DNA from: Gnetum montanum
Lineage: Eukaryota > Streptophyta > Gnetopsida > Gnetales > Gnetaceae
Direction: 5' to 3'
Assembly (NCBI GenBank): GCA_015680685.1
Contig: MNCI01009596.1
Coordinates: 448,096-512,095, forward strand
Length of the DNA: 64,000 bases
Shown here: piece by piece, positions 1 through 11,845 of the stretch
Layout of the letters: every line of letters starts with the position of its first letter
How positions within the stretch are numbered: position 1 is the first letter of the stretch
The notes under the pieces: model-generated
Told to the model about the DNA's origin: nothing
Databases searched by the model: none
Seen by the model: only the letters and a program-made list of their open reading frames with translations
Made by a program: the position numbers and the translations under genes

Positions 1-296
1 CTACTCTATCATAAGCTAGAGAGATATCTACAATTGATACACCATTTTCTTTTGACTCTAGATAAACCCTCATGCCAACATTCCCAATTGCAATGTCATT
101 ATCCCTTGATTTTCAAAACATTCAATTCAGCAACATTTTCATTTCTATTCCAACTTCATGGTTAATTAACTGTTGCAGAATTCTTTACAAGAAAGAACAT
201 AATCCTCCTTGAACAGTTTCAATTCATTAGGATTCTTTACCTCACCATTTGCAAATAAGTCCACCTATTCCATGAAATGGTAAAAATGTGCCAACA
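1..296. mobile_element. End of a TG...CA transposon (H family) inside element A
   Basis: This stretch does not match the 3' region of the sister elements D and E, which resumes at about 297 (compare 49437 and 60347). Its last 28 or so bases, ending ATGTGCCAACA, closely match the right end of transposon H at 24772-24799. I infer it is the terminal part of a related transposon inserted in element A, with the rest outside the window. No coding potential was recognised. Confidence 0.5.
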
Positions 297-1968
297 GTTT
301 GGTTTTTACCTTTGAGTTATGATGTTGATACTAAGGTATGGTTCTTTTGATATAACAACAAATGAGTCCATGTCATCCATGAATCCATGAATTTCTATGG
401 TCTCTCTTAGCTTGGAACTGTACAATACCCTTTACTTAAATAATAATAACTATCAATGAATGGGTGACTGGTCATTTCTCAAATAAAGGAAGGACTCAAG
501 GACTAAAAAGGGTGTGACTTCAAGGGAATTTGATGCATTTGTGTTGGCCATTCTCTTGGGTGCTTGGATTTTTTCTTCTTGAGTTTTCCTTACCATTCTG
601 ATGCTGCTCCATTATTGGGAAGCTAAGCTAATAAAAATAATAAATTCTTTACATGGTGTGGTTCTCACGCAAAAAAAAAAGGAACAAAGTGGGGATTCAA
701 AGCACACCCCTTAGACAAAATAATCATCTGGGCTACAAGCATTGGTTATGGAACTCAATAAACATGTTTCCTCTAACTAAGGCCCCATCTCGCTTCCTAC
801 TTTTTCCTTTTTCGTTTCGTCGAAATGGTGGTGAATTTTTGGCCGAAGCATTCTCGTTACTCCAAGTGGATGGATTGGCCAAATGTATTAATGCAAAGTC
901 ACTGGTTGTGGTTGGTTTGAGGCTGGATTTGGAATGAGATCTACTAAGTCATATTAACCATTAACACACAAGGGGCTGTACATCACCTTGTTCTTGAGAT
1001 TCCATTTTATTCTCTTCTTTCCATCCTTCTTTCTCCATTTTTCACCTCATTGCCGGTTATATCAATAGTCTGTATTTTAGTTGATGCATTATTTTCTTTT
1101 TGGTAAATTCTTATGGTTAAGACTTTACCTCTTGCTTCCAAATGACATTTTTAGAGCCTACAGACTCTTTCAATGTGGAAATATTAGGGCATTAAGGGCA
1201 TGAGCATGCTTTGGGGAGGACCCACTAGCATTCCTATTTGGTGCATCAGTTAATTTCTTTCCCTTAAAAATTTTTCACAACCAACATTTATTTGTTCATT
1301 TCCATCCCTAACATCCATTTTTATTGGTGTTGTCGTTGTTTCTTTTACTCCATCTTTCTTATTCCTTATCTTTTTCCATTCTATTTCTATTGGATGTTCG
1401 CTCTCAGTCATGGGGGTCCTGGTCCAATTTTTTCGATTTTCTCCTAACCCCTACACCTTGGGTAGTCACCAATATTATATCTCCAGAATCTGCATTAGCC
1501 ATATCATAACTTAGCCAATGGACCTTACACTAAGGCAAGGTATCAACTACATTGTGATTCATTTACACTTGCTAATATAAGATTGTGTTGTGTGTGCAGA
1601 TGGCAATCATACAACAATGGATTGGATTTAGAGGGAATACTTGGAATGGACTGGTGCTATAGCATTTATGCAAGGAACAAGATTGATAACGTGCTTATGG
1701 ATGGACAACGAAAAGTGCAATCTTGGCATCAGCAACAATAGACTTCTTCTTTTCTCTTTTCTCTCTCAGCTACCAAATAAGGTTGGATGTCAAATGTGTT
1801 TAGTGTTCACTCTTGTTGTCATGAACACTAATTTTGTCATGTATTGTAATGATGATCCATTCACATGTCACCCCATTCACCATTAGTATCATTTAAGTCA
1901 ATAATCCCATACCTTCCCAATATTTTGTAAGGAACTCGAGGATGAGTTTTCATTCAGTCATGAGCATA
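297..1968 (+). other. Element A: 3' internal untranslated region
   Basis: This is collinear with the regions between pol and the 3' LTR in D (49196-51102) and E (60154-62061). It holds no long ORF. Three landmarks are shared with the sisters: the purine-rich motif AGTCATGGGGG at 1406-1416, a splice-acceptor-like end TGTGTGCAG directly before an ATG at 1600, and the block GTCAATAATCCCATACC shortly before the LTR. The 5' part of element A lies outside the window. Short ORFs at 653-937, 1324-1509 and 1641-1886 are not supported as genes. Confidence 0.75.
1600..1662 (+). pseudogene. Element A: vestigial start of the post-pol ORF
   Basis: A 20-codon ORF begins MAIIQQWIGF directly after TGTGTGCAG. 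The same junction and start (ATGGC) occur in D at 50736 and E at 61671. The position matches the start of the long post-pol ORF in C (18189) and B (35822), judged from shared upstream bases resembling TTGTGTTGTG...AGATG. The long ORF is absent here, so this looks like a stub left after its loss. No function is claimed. Confidence 0.4.
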
Positions 1969-2759
1969 TGATGAGCCACGATATCCTGTACACGATATCA
2001 CATCCACGATATCGCAACTCGCCGAAACATCTATAAATAAGAGGCAGCTTTCCCTGTTTTAGGCATCTAGAGTTAGTCCCTTAGCCAAAATATAGCAGTT
2101 TTACCACTCTAGAGTTAGAATAATTTCCTTGTGCCCATAGTAGGAGTCTCAAAGTGAACAGATCTTTATTCGAGCAAATTGTACATGAGCACACAGTTGT
2201 GTACGACAATAAAGATGAACTTTCTGAAAAACCTTGCAACATATGGACTAAGCTAAATAGGATTTAATTATTATTAAATGTTTAAATGCTTTCCTAGATA
2301 ATTAATCTCTCTCAACCCTTGACTCTCCTAGTCAAGTGCATTCAGTACAACCACTTCGAGCATGTGTGTAATGCTTGGTAACCCAGTAACGAGTAGCGTT
2401 TCGTAATCCCAGTAGCATTGCGCTAGTTCAGGGTGTGTGTGGCAAGTGGGAACAGATATTGATGCTAGGATAATTAAAACTTAGTTAGTGAATAGTTAAT
2501 AAAAATTAGTTATTTAGTTCTCTTCACCTTTCCCTACTAGCATAAGCGTTAAAAAGATAAAAGTTATAAAAATCACAAACCTCAAACTTACTTAATCATA
2601 CGACTGTGACAATACAAGTAAGTTTGGGAGGACAACGATTGATTAACCTTAAGTGTTCCATTAAGGTGTGTAAGCACTTAGTCCTTGGAGTTTGACTGAA
2701 TTGCGCATGAGACGCTCATATTCATATGGTTGAGTGTAGGGGTACCTCGCCACTCATCA
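1969..2759 (+). repeat. Element A: 3' LTR
   Basis: It starts TGATGAGCC and ends CACTCATCA, matching the LTRs of D and E throughout. U3 carries three GATATC palindromes at 1980, 1994 and 2008, exactly 14 bp apart. A TATA box (TATAAATA) lies at 2032-2039 and a poly(A) signal AATAAA at 2208-2213. The sequence directly before it (TCATGAGCATA) is a worn polypurine tract, so this is the 3' LTR. The sequence after it continues the LTR of element B, so A is inserted in B's 5' LTR. Confidence 0.85.
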
Positions 2760-3239
2760 CTAATCTTAAGTAATTAATGCATTTAAACATAAAAACATAA
2801 GTACAACCACTTTGAACATAATGTGCAATGCTTAGTAATCCTAGTTGTGGCCATTTGGTATGCCTAGTAATCACCACTTGGTAAACTAGTGGCATTAGTA
2901 CTAGTTCAAGATGTGTATGAAAAGTGGAAATGACTACTTATGTTAGGAATAGTAAGGTAGTTAAATAATTAATCATAGAATGCTTATTTTCCTACATAGA
3001 ACTTAAGATAAAAATATAAAAATATAAATAACAACAAATATTATATACCTTAACTCATTCTTAATCATATGTTAAGCATACATAAGTGTGAGATAGGAAG
3101 ACAACAATCACATGACCCGTTGGCTCACAGTCTTTAACTATAGGCAAACTTAGGAACTAAGTGCACAGAATATGACCAAATCACTAGTACATGCTTGTGA
3201 TTCGTATTATTGGGTGTAGGGTATACTTGCTACTCATCA
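2760..3239 (+). repeat. Element B: remaining part of the 5' LTR
   Basis: This aligns with the last ~490 bp of B's 3' LTR (39215-39705), including the shared run TAAGTAATT(A/G)ATGCATTTAAACAT and the terminal TACTCATCA. The U3 and start of R are missing because element A is inserted at this point; they should lie upstream of the window. A primer-binding site follows after one base. Confidence 0.8.
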
Positions 3240-3240
3240 A

Positions 3241-3258
3241 TAACACCATTGCTTGGGA
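3241..3258 (+). promoter_or_regulatory. Element B: primer-binding site (tRNA-Asp type)
   Basis: The 18 bases TAACACCATTGCTTGGGA match 12 of 18 positions of the complement of the plant tRNA-Asp 3' end (TGGCGCCGTTGCCGGGGA). Five of the six changes are G-to-A or C-to-T. It starts one base after the LTR, as in C, D and E. It primes minus-strand DNA synthesis in a working element. Confidence 0.65.
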
Positions 3259-3392
3259 TTTAGTTTAGCTAGGTGTGCTAAGTAAGAAAAGACTGTGACA
3301 TTATATGAAGACATTGTAGGGAATAATTAATGATAAATTATTAAGAAAATAATAACACACTTACAAGCACACTGTTTCTAGTAAGAGTTAAC

Positions 3393-5927
3393 ATGGATTC
3401 TTCTCACAGGGACAAATCTCCACCATTTATAGGCATATCCAATCAGAGATGGGAGGTCCCAAAAGTACCCCAACAATTTTGTGTTATCTACATCCATTTG
3501 AATCCCTATAATCTAGATTTTACCTTCATCCTACCTTAAGATGAGCAACTGCACTGGAGGAATATGAAAGGTAACATTATGTTGCCTCTTGAGCGATCTA
3601 TTCTTGCCATGCTAATGAAAAATCTCATTAGGTTGGGCACTTCCACACTTAATGTAGAATATGAGGTCTAGGACCATACTTACCAGAATTATCATCCTAT
3701 CGATGCCCAACATAAAAAGGATTGATAAATGGAAGCATAATAAGAAGCCTCTAAGAGCATGAGGGTCCCAACCTAGTTATTCTTGTAACAACATAAGGAA
3801 GATGAGGAATTTTTTTTAGATCAATTCCAATACATAGACTCTCCTCCTTTCTATGATGAGGAGACCCTTAACCAAAGGTTTCAGTCAACTATGGACAACC
3901 TGGGTCAAGGAAAGACTAGTTCTTAACACTAAAGAACCTTAAAAGACAACAATCATAGCCATTCATTCAAAGGAAAGGATAATAAAAAGCACAAAGAAAA
4001 AGAAAAGTAAGTTCATTAGGGTAGGGATCGAAGGAGAAAACCTAGCAGGCATTGTTCTATTGGTTCTTTTTCTTATTCACCATCATCATCTTCCTCAAAC
4101 TTTGACAGGAGAAACAAAAGCCAATAGAATAGGAGAAATTATAGATATTGAGATGTAAATGAATGGCAAGATAGGGATGAATGTAGATCTCATCGGGATG
4201 ATCAAGAATAGGGGCAAGGACAATAACAAGGGGAGGAGCATCATCAAGAAAGAAGGCATTGTGATGATTGTAACTATGATGAGCCTCTATTGGCTACTCA
4301 AAACATGTTGAACATTTCAAAGGTAGTTAAAATTCTAACAAGGTACTTAAAATATAGTCAAATCAAGAAGTTGGGTATGAACAATATTTCTAGTTTTGAA
4401 AGGAAATAAAATTCAAATCCACAGAACCATCTTCAAGACTTTCATGATGCCTATGCCTTACAAAACATAGAAAATGAATGACAAAAGCAAAAACTAATCC
4501 CAAGGACACTTATCAAGGAAGATAAAAGTTGGTACTAGTTCTTAGAACTAGAATCCCTTCACCAATGGAGTATTATGTTGGAGCTTTTCAATGACAAATA
4601 CCAAATGTACCCCAAACTGTCCAACTTGCGGATGGAAGTAGGGAAATCATGAGTCCTTGAATGTAGCCTTAGGTAAATACTACTCTCTTCTATATCGATG
4701 CCAAGACATGGATACTCCCAAAGGAACTAGCTCTGTCATATCATAGATGGGCTCGAAAATGAAATAAGGAAAATCCTTGGGGACTATGTTTAAGGGAGAC
4801 TCTCTAAGCTATGGGTCCATTAGAACCAAAGGCTAATAGATCAAGTTGCTAAAGAAGAGGGAGACCTTAAAGAACATGAAAGTTTAGAAGAGTATAACAT
4901 GGGCCCCTCCATTCACAAAAGGCAAGTGCATTTCTATGAAACTAAGGAGGAAGCATTACTTGATGAAGTGATGTAGAGGAAAACCTTACCAATACAAAAA
5001 TTTGTTACTAAAATATTGATTAAGGTAGATAAGATGTGGGACTTCTTGGATGAGACCAAGAAAAGAAGAGACCAAATAGCTTTGAAAATTGCAAAGAAAA
5101 GAAGAGACCAAGGGAGTAGTGGTCAAGAAAGAAAGAAGAAAAAGGATGTAGAGCTGGGTCATTACAAAAACAAGGGTAAATTTGCAAAAGTAGGAGAGGT
5201 TGTAGATTCCAAAAAAGATGATGACATATGCAATATTTGCCAATACGAACATGCTAAGGGGTGCTATCCAGTGGCATCCCATTTTTAGAAATTTGGGATG
5301 TATGCCTTAAATCCTAGATTGACAAAGTGGTAAGCACCCAAGCAGTTTCCTTATCCACAAGACAACTATAGGTAATAGTTCCACCAACAAACATATTACC
5401 CAAGTGGAATACCATTGCAACCTCAAGAGTAGTATCTACAGTGGAAACACTCACAGTTGTGGGGAATGCCACCACCATAGTAATAATATTCCTATAGATA
5501 ACTTGATCCTTATGGATATTATGTCTAACAACCTATACCCTTGCATGGCTCCTCTAGCCACATCTCCTTCCCTTACCACTACTACCCTCTAGAATACTAT
5601 AAAGCACCTTCTCCAAGAGAGGATTCTCCTTTTCCTTTCATCCTTCTTAGCACCTATAAAGTCTTGTGTCATAACCAACTACAACTCTACCACCTAATTC
5701 ATCCATGCAGGGTGAAATTTCTACATAGCCACAACAAAGAAATGTCATGAGGGTAGTAAATCTATAACAAGATATCAATTCGACTAGTCCTAAACCCAAG
5801 CTTCATGAAAGGCCATTCTTCAGAACCAACATCCCCATGAAACCATCAAAAATACTTGTAGATGCCAACCCTACTACTTTTACCTCTAAAAATTCTACCA
5901 AGCCTTCTTTACCTTTCCATAAATCCA
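3393..5927 (+). pseudogene. Element B: gag (broken) and linker to protease
   Basis: Gag forms the particle and binds RNA. The ATG (MDSSHRDKS) and the stop at 5286-5288 are in one frame (632 codons) with many premature stops between. An N-terminal segment with FTFILP lies near 3520, a Ser-rich stretch near 4070-4100, and a capsid region like Retrotrans_gag at about 4300-4640. A Lys/Arg-rich tail ends in a compact zinc knuckle CNICQYEHAKGC at 5229-5264 (Cys, Cys, His, Cys). A TAG follows the knuckle, at the same place as in C and E. After the TAG, a Pro/Gln/Tyr-rich linker continues to about 5900. Confidence 0.75.
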
Positions 5928-6483
5928 TACTATCATGTTGACCCATGTGATCATGAATTGGATAAAGGATGGCCATCTTCCTAAAAAATGATCTCATCCT
6001 AGGAGTTCCTTCATTTACTTATAAATTGCAGGAAATGAACCATGCAAAGCTCTATTGGATTTAAGTTTTTGAATCAACTTGATTTCTCAAGAAATGTGTA
6101 AGTCTTGGAACTTGCCTCCTTTAAGAAAGAGCAACATTAGACTAGAGCTGGCAAATCGATCCATCACTATTGCTCTAGAAATAGCAGAGGATATTGTGAC
6201 CACCATCTATGGGTGATCCTATCATGTTGATTTCCTTATGATCCATGTAGAAAATTGTAAGGGAGACTTCCCTATCATTATGAAAAGAGCATGGCTAAGT
6301 ACGATCAATGCCAAGATGGGGATCCAAGACCTTTCCTTGGAAATTTCCAATGAAAATGAATTTGGTAAAGTTGAGAAGAAAAGATTTCCATGCATCAAAT
6401 ATAGTGACATAGGGTTCCATTGTGTGCAAAAACTATGGATAATCAAAGATACATCATTTCAAGTATGCAATCAATGTGTTTAA
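5928..6483 (+). pseudogene. Element B: retropepsin-like aspartic protease remnant
   Basis: This would cut the Gag-Pol polyprotein. The family signature after NEPCKALLD is worn: the site reads D-L-S with a stop shortly after, where C has D-S-G-S-S and E has D-L-G-S-S. The second conserved stretch GDFPIIM.RAWLSTINAKMG (flap and following strand of plant gypsy proteases) is clear at 6259-6318. The frame differs from B gag by one, so there is at least one indel between them. Confidence 0.7.
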
Positions 6484-6714
6484 ATAATAGTGATTCAAAG
6501 GTAAATATATGCATCAACCACAAAATAAGAAGGTACCTAGTGGCTAATAATAGATGAGAAAATTGACTCCACTATGTGCATGGAACCATTTGAGAGGCTC
6601 ACTAGCACTTATATTGAAAGCATGGAAAAAATGGAACAACTTTAATACCAACTCTTAAATGCACAAAGAAAAATGGATTAGGGAGAGTTGAGATCCTTGA
6701 TACATTTAAACAAG

Positions 6715-7760
6715 AGCCCCTTGAACTAAAGTCTTTAACAGTAGACATGGAATATGCCTTTCTCAACAATGGCAAGTTAGTAATCCTCAATGCTAGACTT
6801 ACTCTCAAACAAAAACAAAAACTATTAAAGATGATAAAAAAATGATCAACAACCTTTGCTTGGTCATATCATGAGCTTACAAGAGTAGATCCACAGATAT
6901 GCTAACACCATATCTATATAGACTCGTCCATCAAGAAAAAGTGACAACTGCAATTATGATTGAATTCCAAACTCAAGTAGGTTATCAAGGAGGAGGTGGA
7001 ACAAATCCTCAAGGATGGGTTCATCTACCTGATTGTAAATAGCAAATGGATTAGCTCATTTATTATTGTTTGAAAGAAAGAAGAAAAATGGAGAGTCTGC
7101 ATAGGCTTTCAGCTATTGAACATGGGTAACTTATAAGGATCACTTTTCATTGTGATTTTTTGACTAAGTGTTGGATACTATAGCAAGGCACTGCTATTAT
7201 AGGTTCATGGATGATTACATTGGTTATAAAAAAATCTAGATAATATTGGAGGACTAGGCCAAAACTACATTCATGAGTTCATAGGGGACTTTTGCACATA
7301 GAAAGATGTCATTTGGCCTATGCAATGTCCCTACTACATTCCAATGGTTAGTCCTTTGCATCTTCCAACAACAAATTGGTATCAGGGTAGAAGCCTTCAT
7401 GGATGACTTCTCTACCTATGCAGCTACATTTGAGTAATCCTTGGATTGTCTTGAGTAGGTACTTCAAATATGTGTGGAGATTAACATAAAGCTCAATTGG
7501 CAAAAGAGCCATTTGATGATCCACGAAGGCATTATCTTGGGGCATATAATTTTAAGCAAAGGGATTAAGGTGGACCTGAAAAAAGTATGGATTATCAAAG
7601 GAATCACCAGGCAATCTGAATTAGTAAAAGATGTAAGCTCATTTCTTGGTCACACAATTTATTACATGTGCTTCATCTAGAACTTCTCAAAAATTGCTAG
7701 ACCGTTGGTGGAGTTGATAAAGAAGGATGCACCTTTCAACTAGACTAGGTAATGTGAGAA
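6715..7760 (+). pseudogene. Element B: reverse transcriptase remnant
   Basis: The connector before RT (TFAWSYHELTRVDPQIC, about 6850-6903) is followed by the RT fingers and palm in several frames. The catalytic motif F-M-D-D is intact at 7396-7407. The block after it, like KLNWQKSHLM and the FLGH thumb motif near 7650, is recognisable. Numerous stops (TAG where C has Gln or Trp codons) and frameshifts make it non-functional. It copies RNA into DNA in active members. Confidence 0.75.
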
Positions 7761-7789
7761 TGCATTTCAGTAGTTAAAACAAAAGCTCA

Positions 7790-8210
7790 TGGAAACTCCA
7801 ATTCCACATGTGCCTAACTAGTTTAGGTCATTTCACATTATGACTGATGCATCCAATTATGCTTTCAGGGTCATGCTTACATAATTAGATGATCAGAGAT
7901 GTTCTACTACATCCATTATGTAAGTCGAAGCATTGTAGGTGCATAATTAAACTACACCACCATAGAAAAGGATCTCATGACACTAATGTATGCCTTAGAG
8001 AAATTTAGGCATTATGTGTTTGGATATCAAGTTTTTGTGCACATAAATCATAATGCTACTTAAATCCTCATGAACAAACCAATGGTGAGCCCTTGTATCA
8101 TATAGTGACTGGTGATTCTACAAGAGTTTGATCTCACTATGATGGATAGAAAGGAGAACAAGAATATGGTTTCTAACCACTTATCTCGGTTATGATGAAA
8201 TAGGAAAAAG
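7790..8210 (+). pseudogene. Element B: RNase H remnant
   Basis: After TPIPHVPN comes a worn RNase H domain with HIMTDASNYAF (first catalytic Asp in TDAS) near 7835-7870. The later stretch LEKFRHYVFGYQVFVH is split by frame changes near 7995-8045. It lies directly after RT as in all Ty3/gypsy pol genes and is aligned with 58330-58720 of element E. Many stops are present. Confidence 0.65.
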
Positions 8211-9028
8211 GATGAAGGACAATTATTTGACTAATTTCCAAATGAACTTCTCTTTATCAAAGCTCCTAAAGTTCATAATTCCAAAGATTCTAACTGATAT
8301 GGGAATATCGTCTCCTATCTACTCACTCAGAAGATGCCACAAGAATGGGATAATAGAAAGAAATGATAGTTTCTTCACCAAGCCAAACACTACATGGAAA
8401 TCAAAGGCAACATTAACAAGAGTTGTGTTGTTGGCTTGGTACGATGGTGTGTACCTTATGCTAATCAACTTCATGTCCTTCAAGATGCTCATGAAGGCTC
8501 TTGTGTGGGTCATTTCACTGGAAGGAGAATGGTCATTAAAATCCTCATGGTGAGATATTACTGGCCAACCATCTTCAAGGATGCTTATTAGTTCTCCCAT
8601 TCATGTGAATTTTGCCAATGAGATGAAGGGATTACTATACAAATCAAGGGCTCCAATAATGGGTTCAACTTCATGAAACCCATCAACCACATGTTTAATG
8701 AAAAGTCATACATCATCATTGCAGTTGACTACAACACTAAGTGGACTAAATTTGCTACAGTCACAAACTATTTATAGTGACAAAATGTGGTAAATAGGTT
8801 GGTGTGCTACGGGCACTAATTTATGACAATGAAATACATTTTACAAGTGCAACTTTTAGGAAACTAATGCAATGAGTAGAGGTAGAATATGAACTTACAA
8901 CTTCATAGCAACCCAAGCTAATGATCAAGTAGAAGTCACAAATAGGGAAATAATTAGGATACTAAGCCATACAGTTAATAAATATAGGAAAGACTAAAGT
9001 ACGAAACTTAATGTTGCTCTTTGGAATT
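8211..9028 (+). pseudogene. Element B: integrase, first part (split by element C)
   Basis: The N-terminal zinc-binding region is visible near 8485-8620 (HEGSCVGHF and HSCEFC). The core reads IAVDYNTKW, YDNEIHFT and DQVEVTNRE. The first catalytic Asp, in the VDFMGPI-like stretch at 8667-8669, reads Asn (AAC); the second Asp and the Glu are kept. The domain stops at 9028, where element C is inserted, and resumes at 33360 in the same alignment to element E. Confidence 0.75.
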
Positions 9029-9901
9029 TGATGAGCCACATGGTTTTGCCACATTGACAAGATGTCATCAATGTGATCCCATCAACACAAGGTTTGACCT
9101 ATTGATGTGTACCCATCGATGGGGCATCCTATTTTCACCTATAAATATGCACCGTCTACCGTAGTTATGGAATAAGTTTTCATAAGTTGTAGCAAAGCTC
9201 TAGTAATTTTTCTTCCTGAAAGTTAGAATATTTTCTAAGTACCCGAAATATGAGTCAAAGAGTGTATGGATCTTTATTCAACCACTGTTGTACCTTAGCA
9301 CTGTAGTGTGTGCGAAAATAAAGATGAACTTTCTGATAAACCTTACACCACTTTAAAATAGATTAATTATTTCCTTTATGCATCTAATATTTTAAGTAAT
9401 TTCCTTTAATGTTTTAAGTAATTAGGTAATTAATTGATTAATTAAGCTAAATTAACTAGCGACTAATTAAACACATAAGTATGACCACTTCAAGCATACG
9501 TGTACTGCTTGGTAATCCCAGTAACACTTAACATTTGGTAACCTAGTAGTGTTATACATGTTCAAGATGTGTATAGCAAGTGGGAATGGATGCTTATGTT
9601 AGGATTAGTTAAGTGTTAGCTAGTTAAATTAATTTAGTGATTAAATACCTTTATTCATTATTCTTTATTCTTAGGTGACTTAGAACATAAAAACATAAAA
9701 ATGATAAAAGTCATATGTCTCAATTATATTGAACCATACCCTTGTACTCACAAGTGCAACTAGGAAGACAACGATTGCAATAGTGGATTCACCTCTTAGA
9801 CCAATGTACATTAAAAATTAGAAGTCCTTGGAATTTGACCAGATCATGCATAACACTTGTGATTCATATAGTTGGGTGTAGGGTCTACTCACCACTCATC
9901 T
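9029..9901 (+). repeat. Element C: 5' LTR
   Basis: It starts TGATGAGCC and ends CACTCATCT, where the expected final A has changed. U3 has short repeats around CATCGATG rather than the GATATC units of A/D/E. The TATA box is in CTATAAATATGCACCG at 9139-9154, and AATAAA follows at about 9317. It is a pair with 32458-33354. Confidence 0.85.
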
Positions 9902-9902
9902 T

Positions 9903-9920
9903 TAGTGTCGTTGTTGGGGA
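9903..9920 (+). promoter_or_regulatory. Element C: primer-binding site (tRNA-Asp type)
   Basis: The bases TAGTGTCGTTGTTGGGGA match 13 of 18 positions of the tRNA-Asp complement; all five changes are C-to-T or G-to-A. One spacer base separates it from the LTR. Confidence 0.7.
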
Positions 9921-10060
9921 TTTTTAGTTAGTGACATGCGCTATTTAGAACTTAGTGCAAATTATTTAAAATCATTGGAATAAACCCCTAAAGTCACAAT
10001 CATTCAAATAGCAATAATTATTATACTCAGAGCATACTATTATTTTTCTTCTAGGTAAAA

Positions 10061-11845
10061 ATGTCTTCTTCTCATATGCATGATGAATTGAAATCACTAG
10101 TGCCCCAAGAATTCAAAGTGGTGTATACTCATCTAGATGATTTTGTGCCTAATTTCACCTTCATCCTACACTAGGATGAAAAGCTCTAGTGGAGAGACAT
10201 GGAGGGCAACATTGTGTTGCTGCTTGACCTCTTTGTCCTTGGGATGCTACTTCAAACTCTTAAGAGGTTGGGCATTTAGGATCTTCATAAAGAATACATT
10301 TTGCTGGACCATGACTTTGAGGATTACCATCCCATTGAAACACAATACAAAAGAGATCAATACTAGGAGAAACGCCATGAAGCTAAGAAGGGAAAATGAT
10401 TCACTAACCCCTTGTTCCTACTGAACCAAAAAGATAATGAGGATTGTCCCTCTGAGAGTTCTCAACATGAATATTCTCCATCCCTTTACTTTGATGAAGG
10501 AGGATTAAACCAAAATTTATAGTCCATTATCAACAATCCTAGTTTAGGAAAAAGTGAGAGGTAAGGCAAGGGCTTGGGAAAGCATCATAATAATGACAAA
10601 TCTAACAATCATGGTTGTGACAAGTGGAGAGGAGTTGGCAAACATCATGGTGATGGTAGTCCTCTTCCCTCTTTGTCTTCTTCATCTACATCTTCTTCCT
10701 CCTCCTCTAAATTTGATAGAAACCATAGAGGATAAAATCATGATGGAGGTGAATGGCAGGACAACAATGATCATAGGGCCCACCATGAATGAAGGGGTAG
10801 TAGAGGACATCATAGGTATCATTGAAAGCATGATGATGATGAACCTTTGCTTGCAACTTGAAGCATACTAAACATCACAGAGGTAGTCAAAATTCCAACC
10901 CAGCATGTAAAAGATAACAGAATCAAAAGGTTTGATATAAATAATATCCCTAAATTTGAAGGGGGGTATAACTTAGATCCATACACCCATTTTCAAACCT
11001 TTCATGATACCTGTGACTTCAAGAACATCAAAAATGAGTGGCAAAAACTTAAGCTATTTCCCAAGATACTCACAAAAGAAGCAAAAACTTGGTACCACTC
11101 TTTGGAGCCAAAATCAATTCATAGATGGAGCACAATGCTTGAGTTGTTTAATGATGAATATCAAACGTACTCTAGAGTGTCCAATCTTAGAAAGCAAGTC
11201 CAATGTTGGTAACAAGAAATACATGAACCCTTAGATGCAACCATGGATAGCTATTATTCCCTTTTGCAGAGATATCTTGACCATGATTATTGTCAATAGG
11301 AGCAGCTTTGCCATATCATAGATGAGCTCTAATTAGAAACAAAAAGAACACTTGGGGTCTATGCCCAAAGGAGATTGTCAGAACTTAGAGTAGATCAAAT
11401 CCAAAGGCAGATTAAGTAGGTTACAAAAGAAGAATTAAGGAAACAGAAAAGTGCCAAAGAATATAACTAGGATCCTTCCATCAAAACAAGGGAGGTCTGA
11501 TTCTATGATAGTGAGGGGGAGGCACCACTTAATGAAGTGGTGCAACCAAAAAGCTTTCTAATTCAAAAATCTATTTCTAAGATTTTAGGCAAGGTGAACA
11601 AAATGTGGAAATATTTGGATGAAAAATTCCAAACTACTCTAAAAATTACAAAAGAATCCAAAGAGCAAAGTAGTGATTATCACCGCATGAGAAGGAAGGA
11701 AGCTAAACATGCCTACCAAAGGGGTAAGGGCAAGGTTCTTGCAGTATAAGAGGTTGTGGACTTAGAATCAGATGATGATGGTGGGTGTGACATCTACTAA
11801 TATGAACATCCTAAGGGATGTTACCCTATTGTGTCACACTTGTAG
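10061..11845 (+). pseudogene. Element C: gag (broken by stops only)
   Basis: The start (MSSSHMHDE) and the terminal TAG at 11843-11845 are in the same frame, 594 codons apart, with internal stops, several at former Gln codons (for example LH-TAG-DEKL). Domains: N-terminal FVPNFTFIL near 10139-10167, Ser-rich stretch near 10690, capsid-like region 10890-11240, basic C-terminus, and zinc knuckle at 11786-11821. In the knuckle the second Cys has become Tyr (CDIY then YEHPKGC), again a G-to-A change. The TAG after the knuckle matches B and E. Confidence 0.75.

Noticed and set aside
653-937. 94-codon ORF with a counterpart at 49920-50102
   Set aside because: It lies in the homologous 3' regions of sister elements. 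Frame and stops are not kept in E, so this is shared non-coding ancestry.
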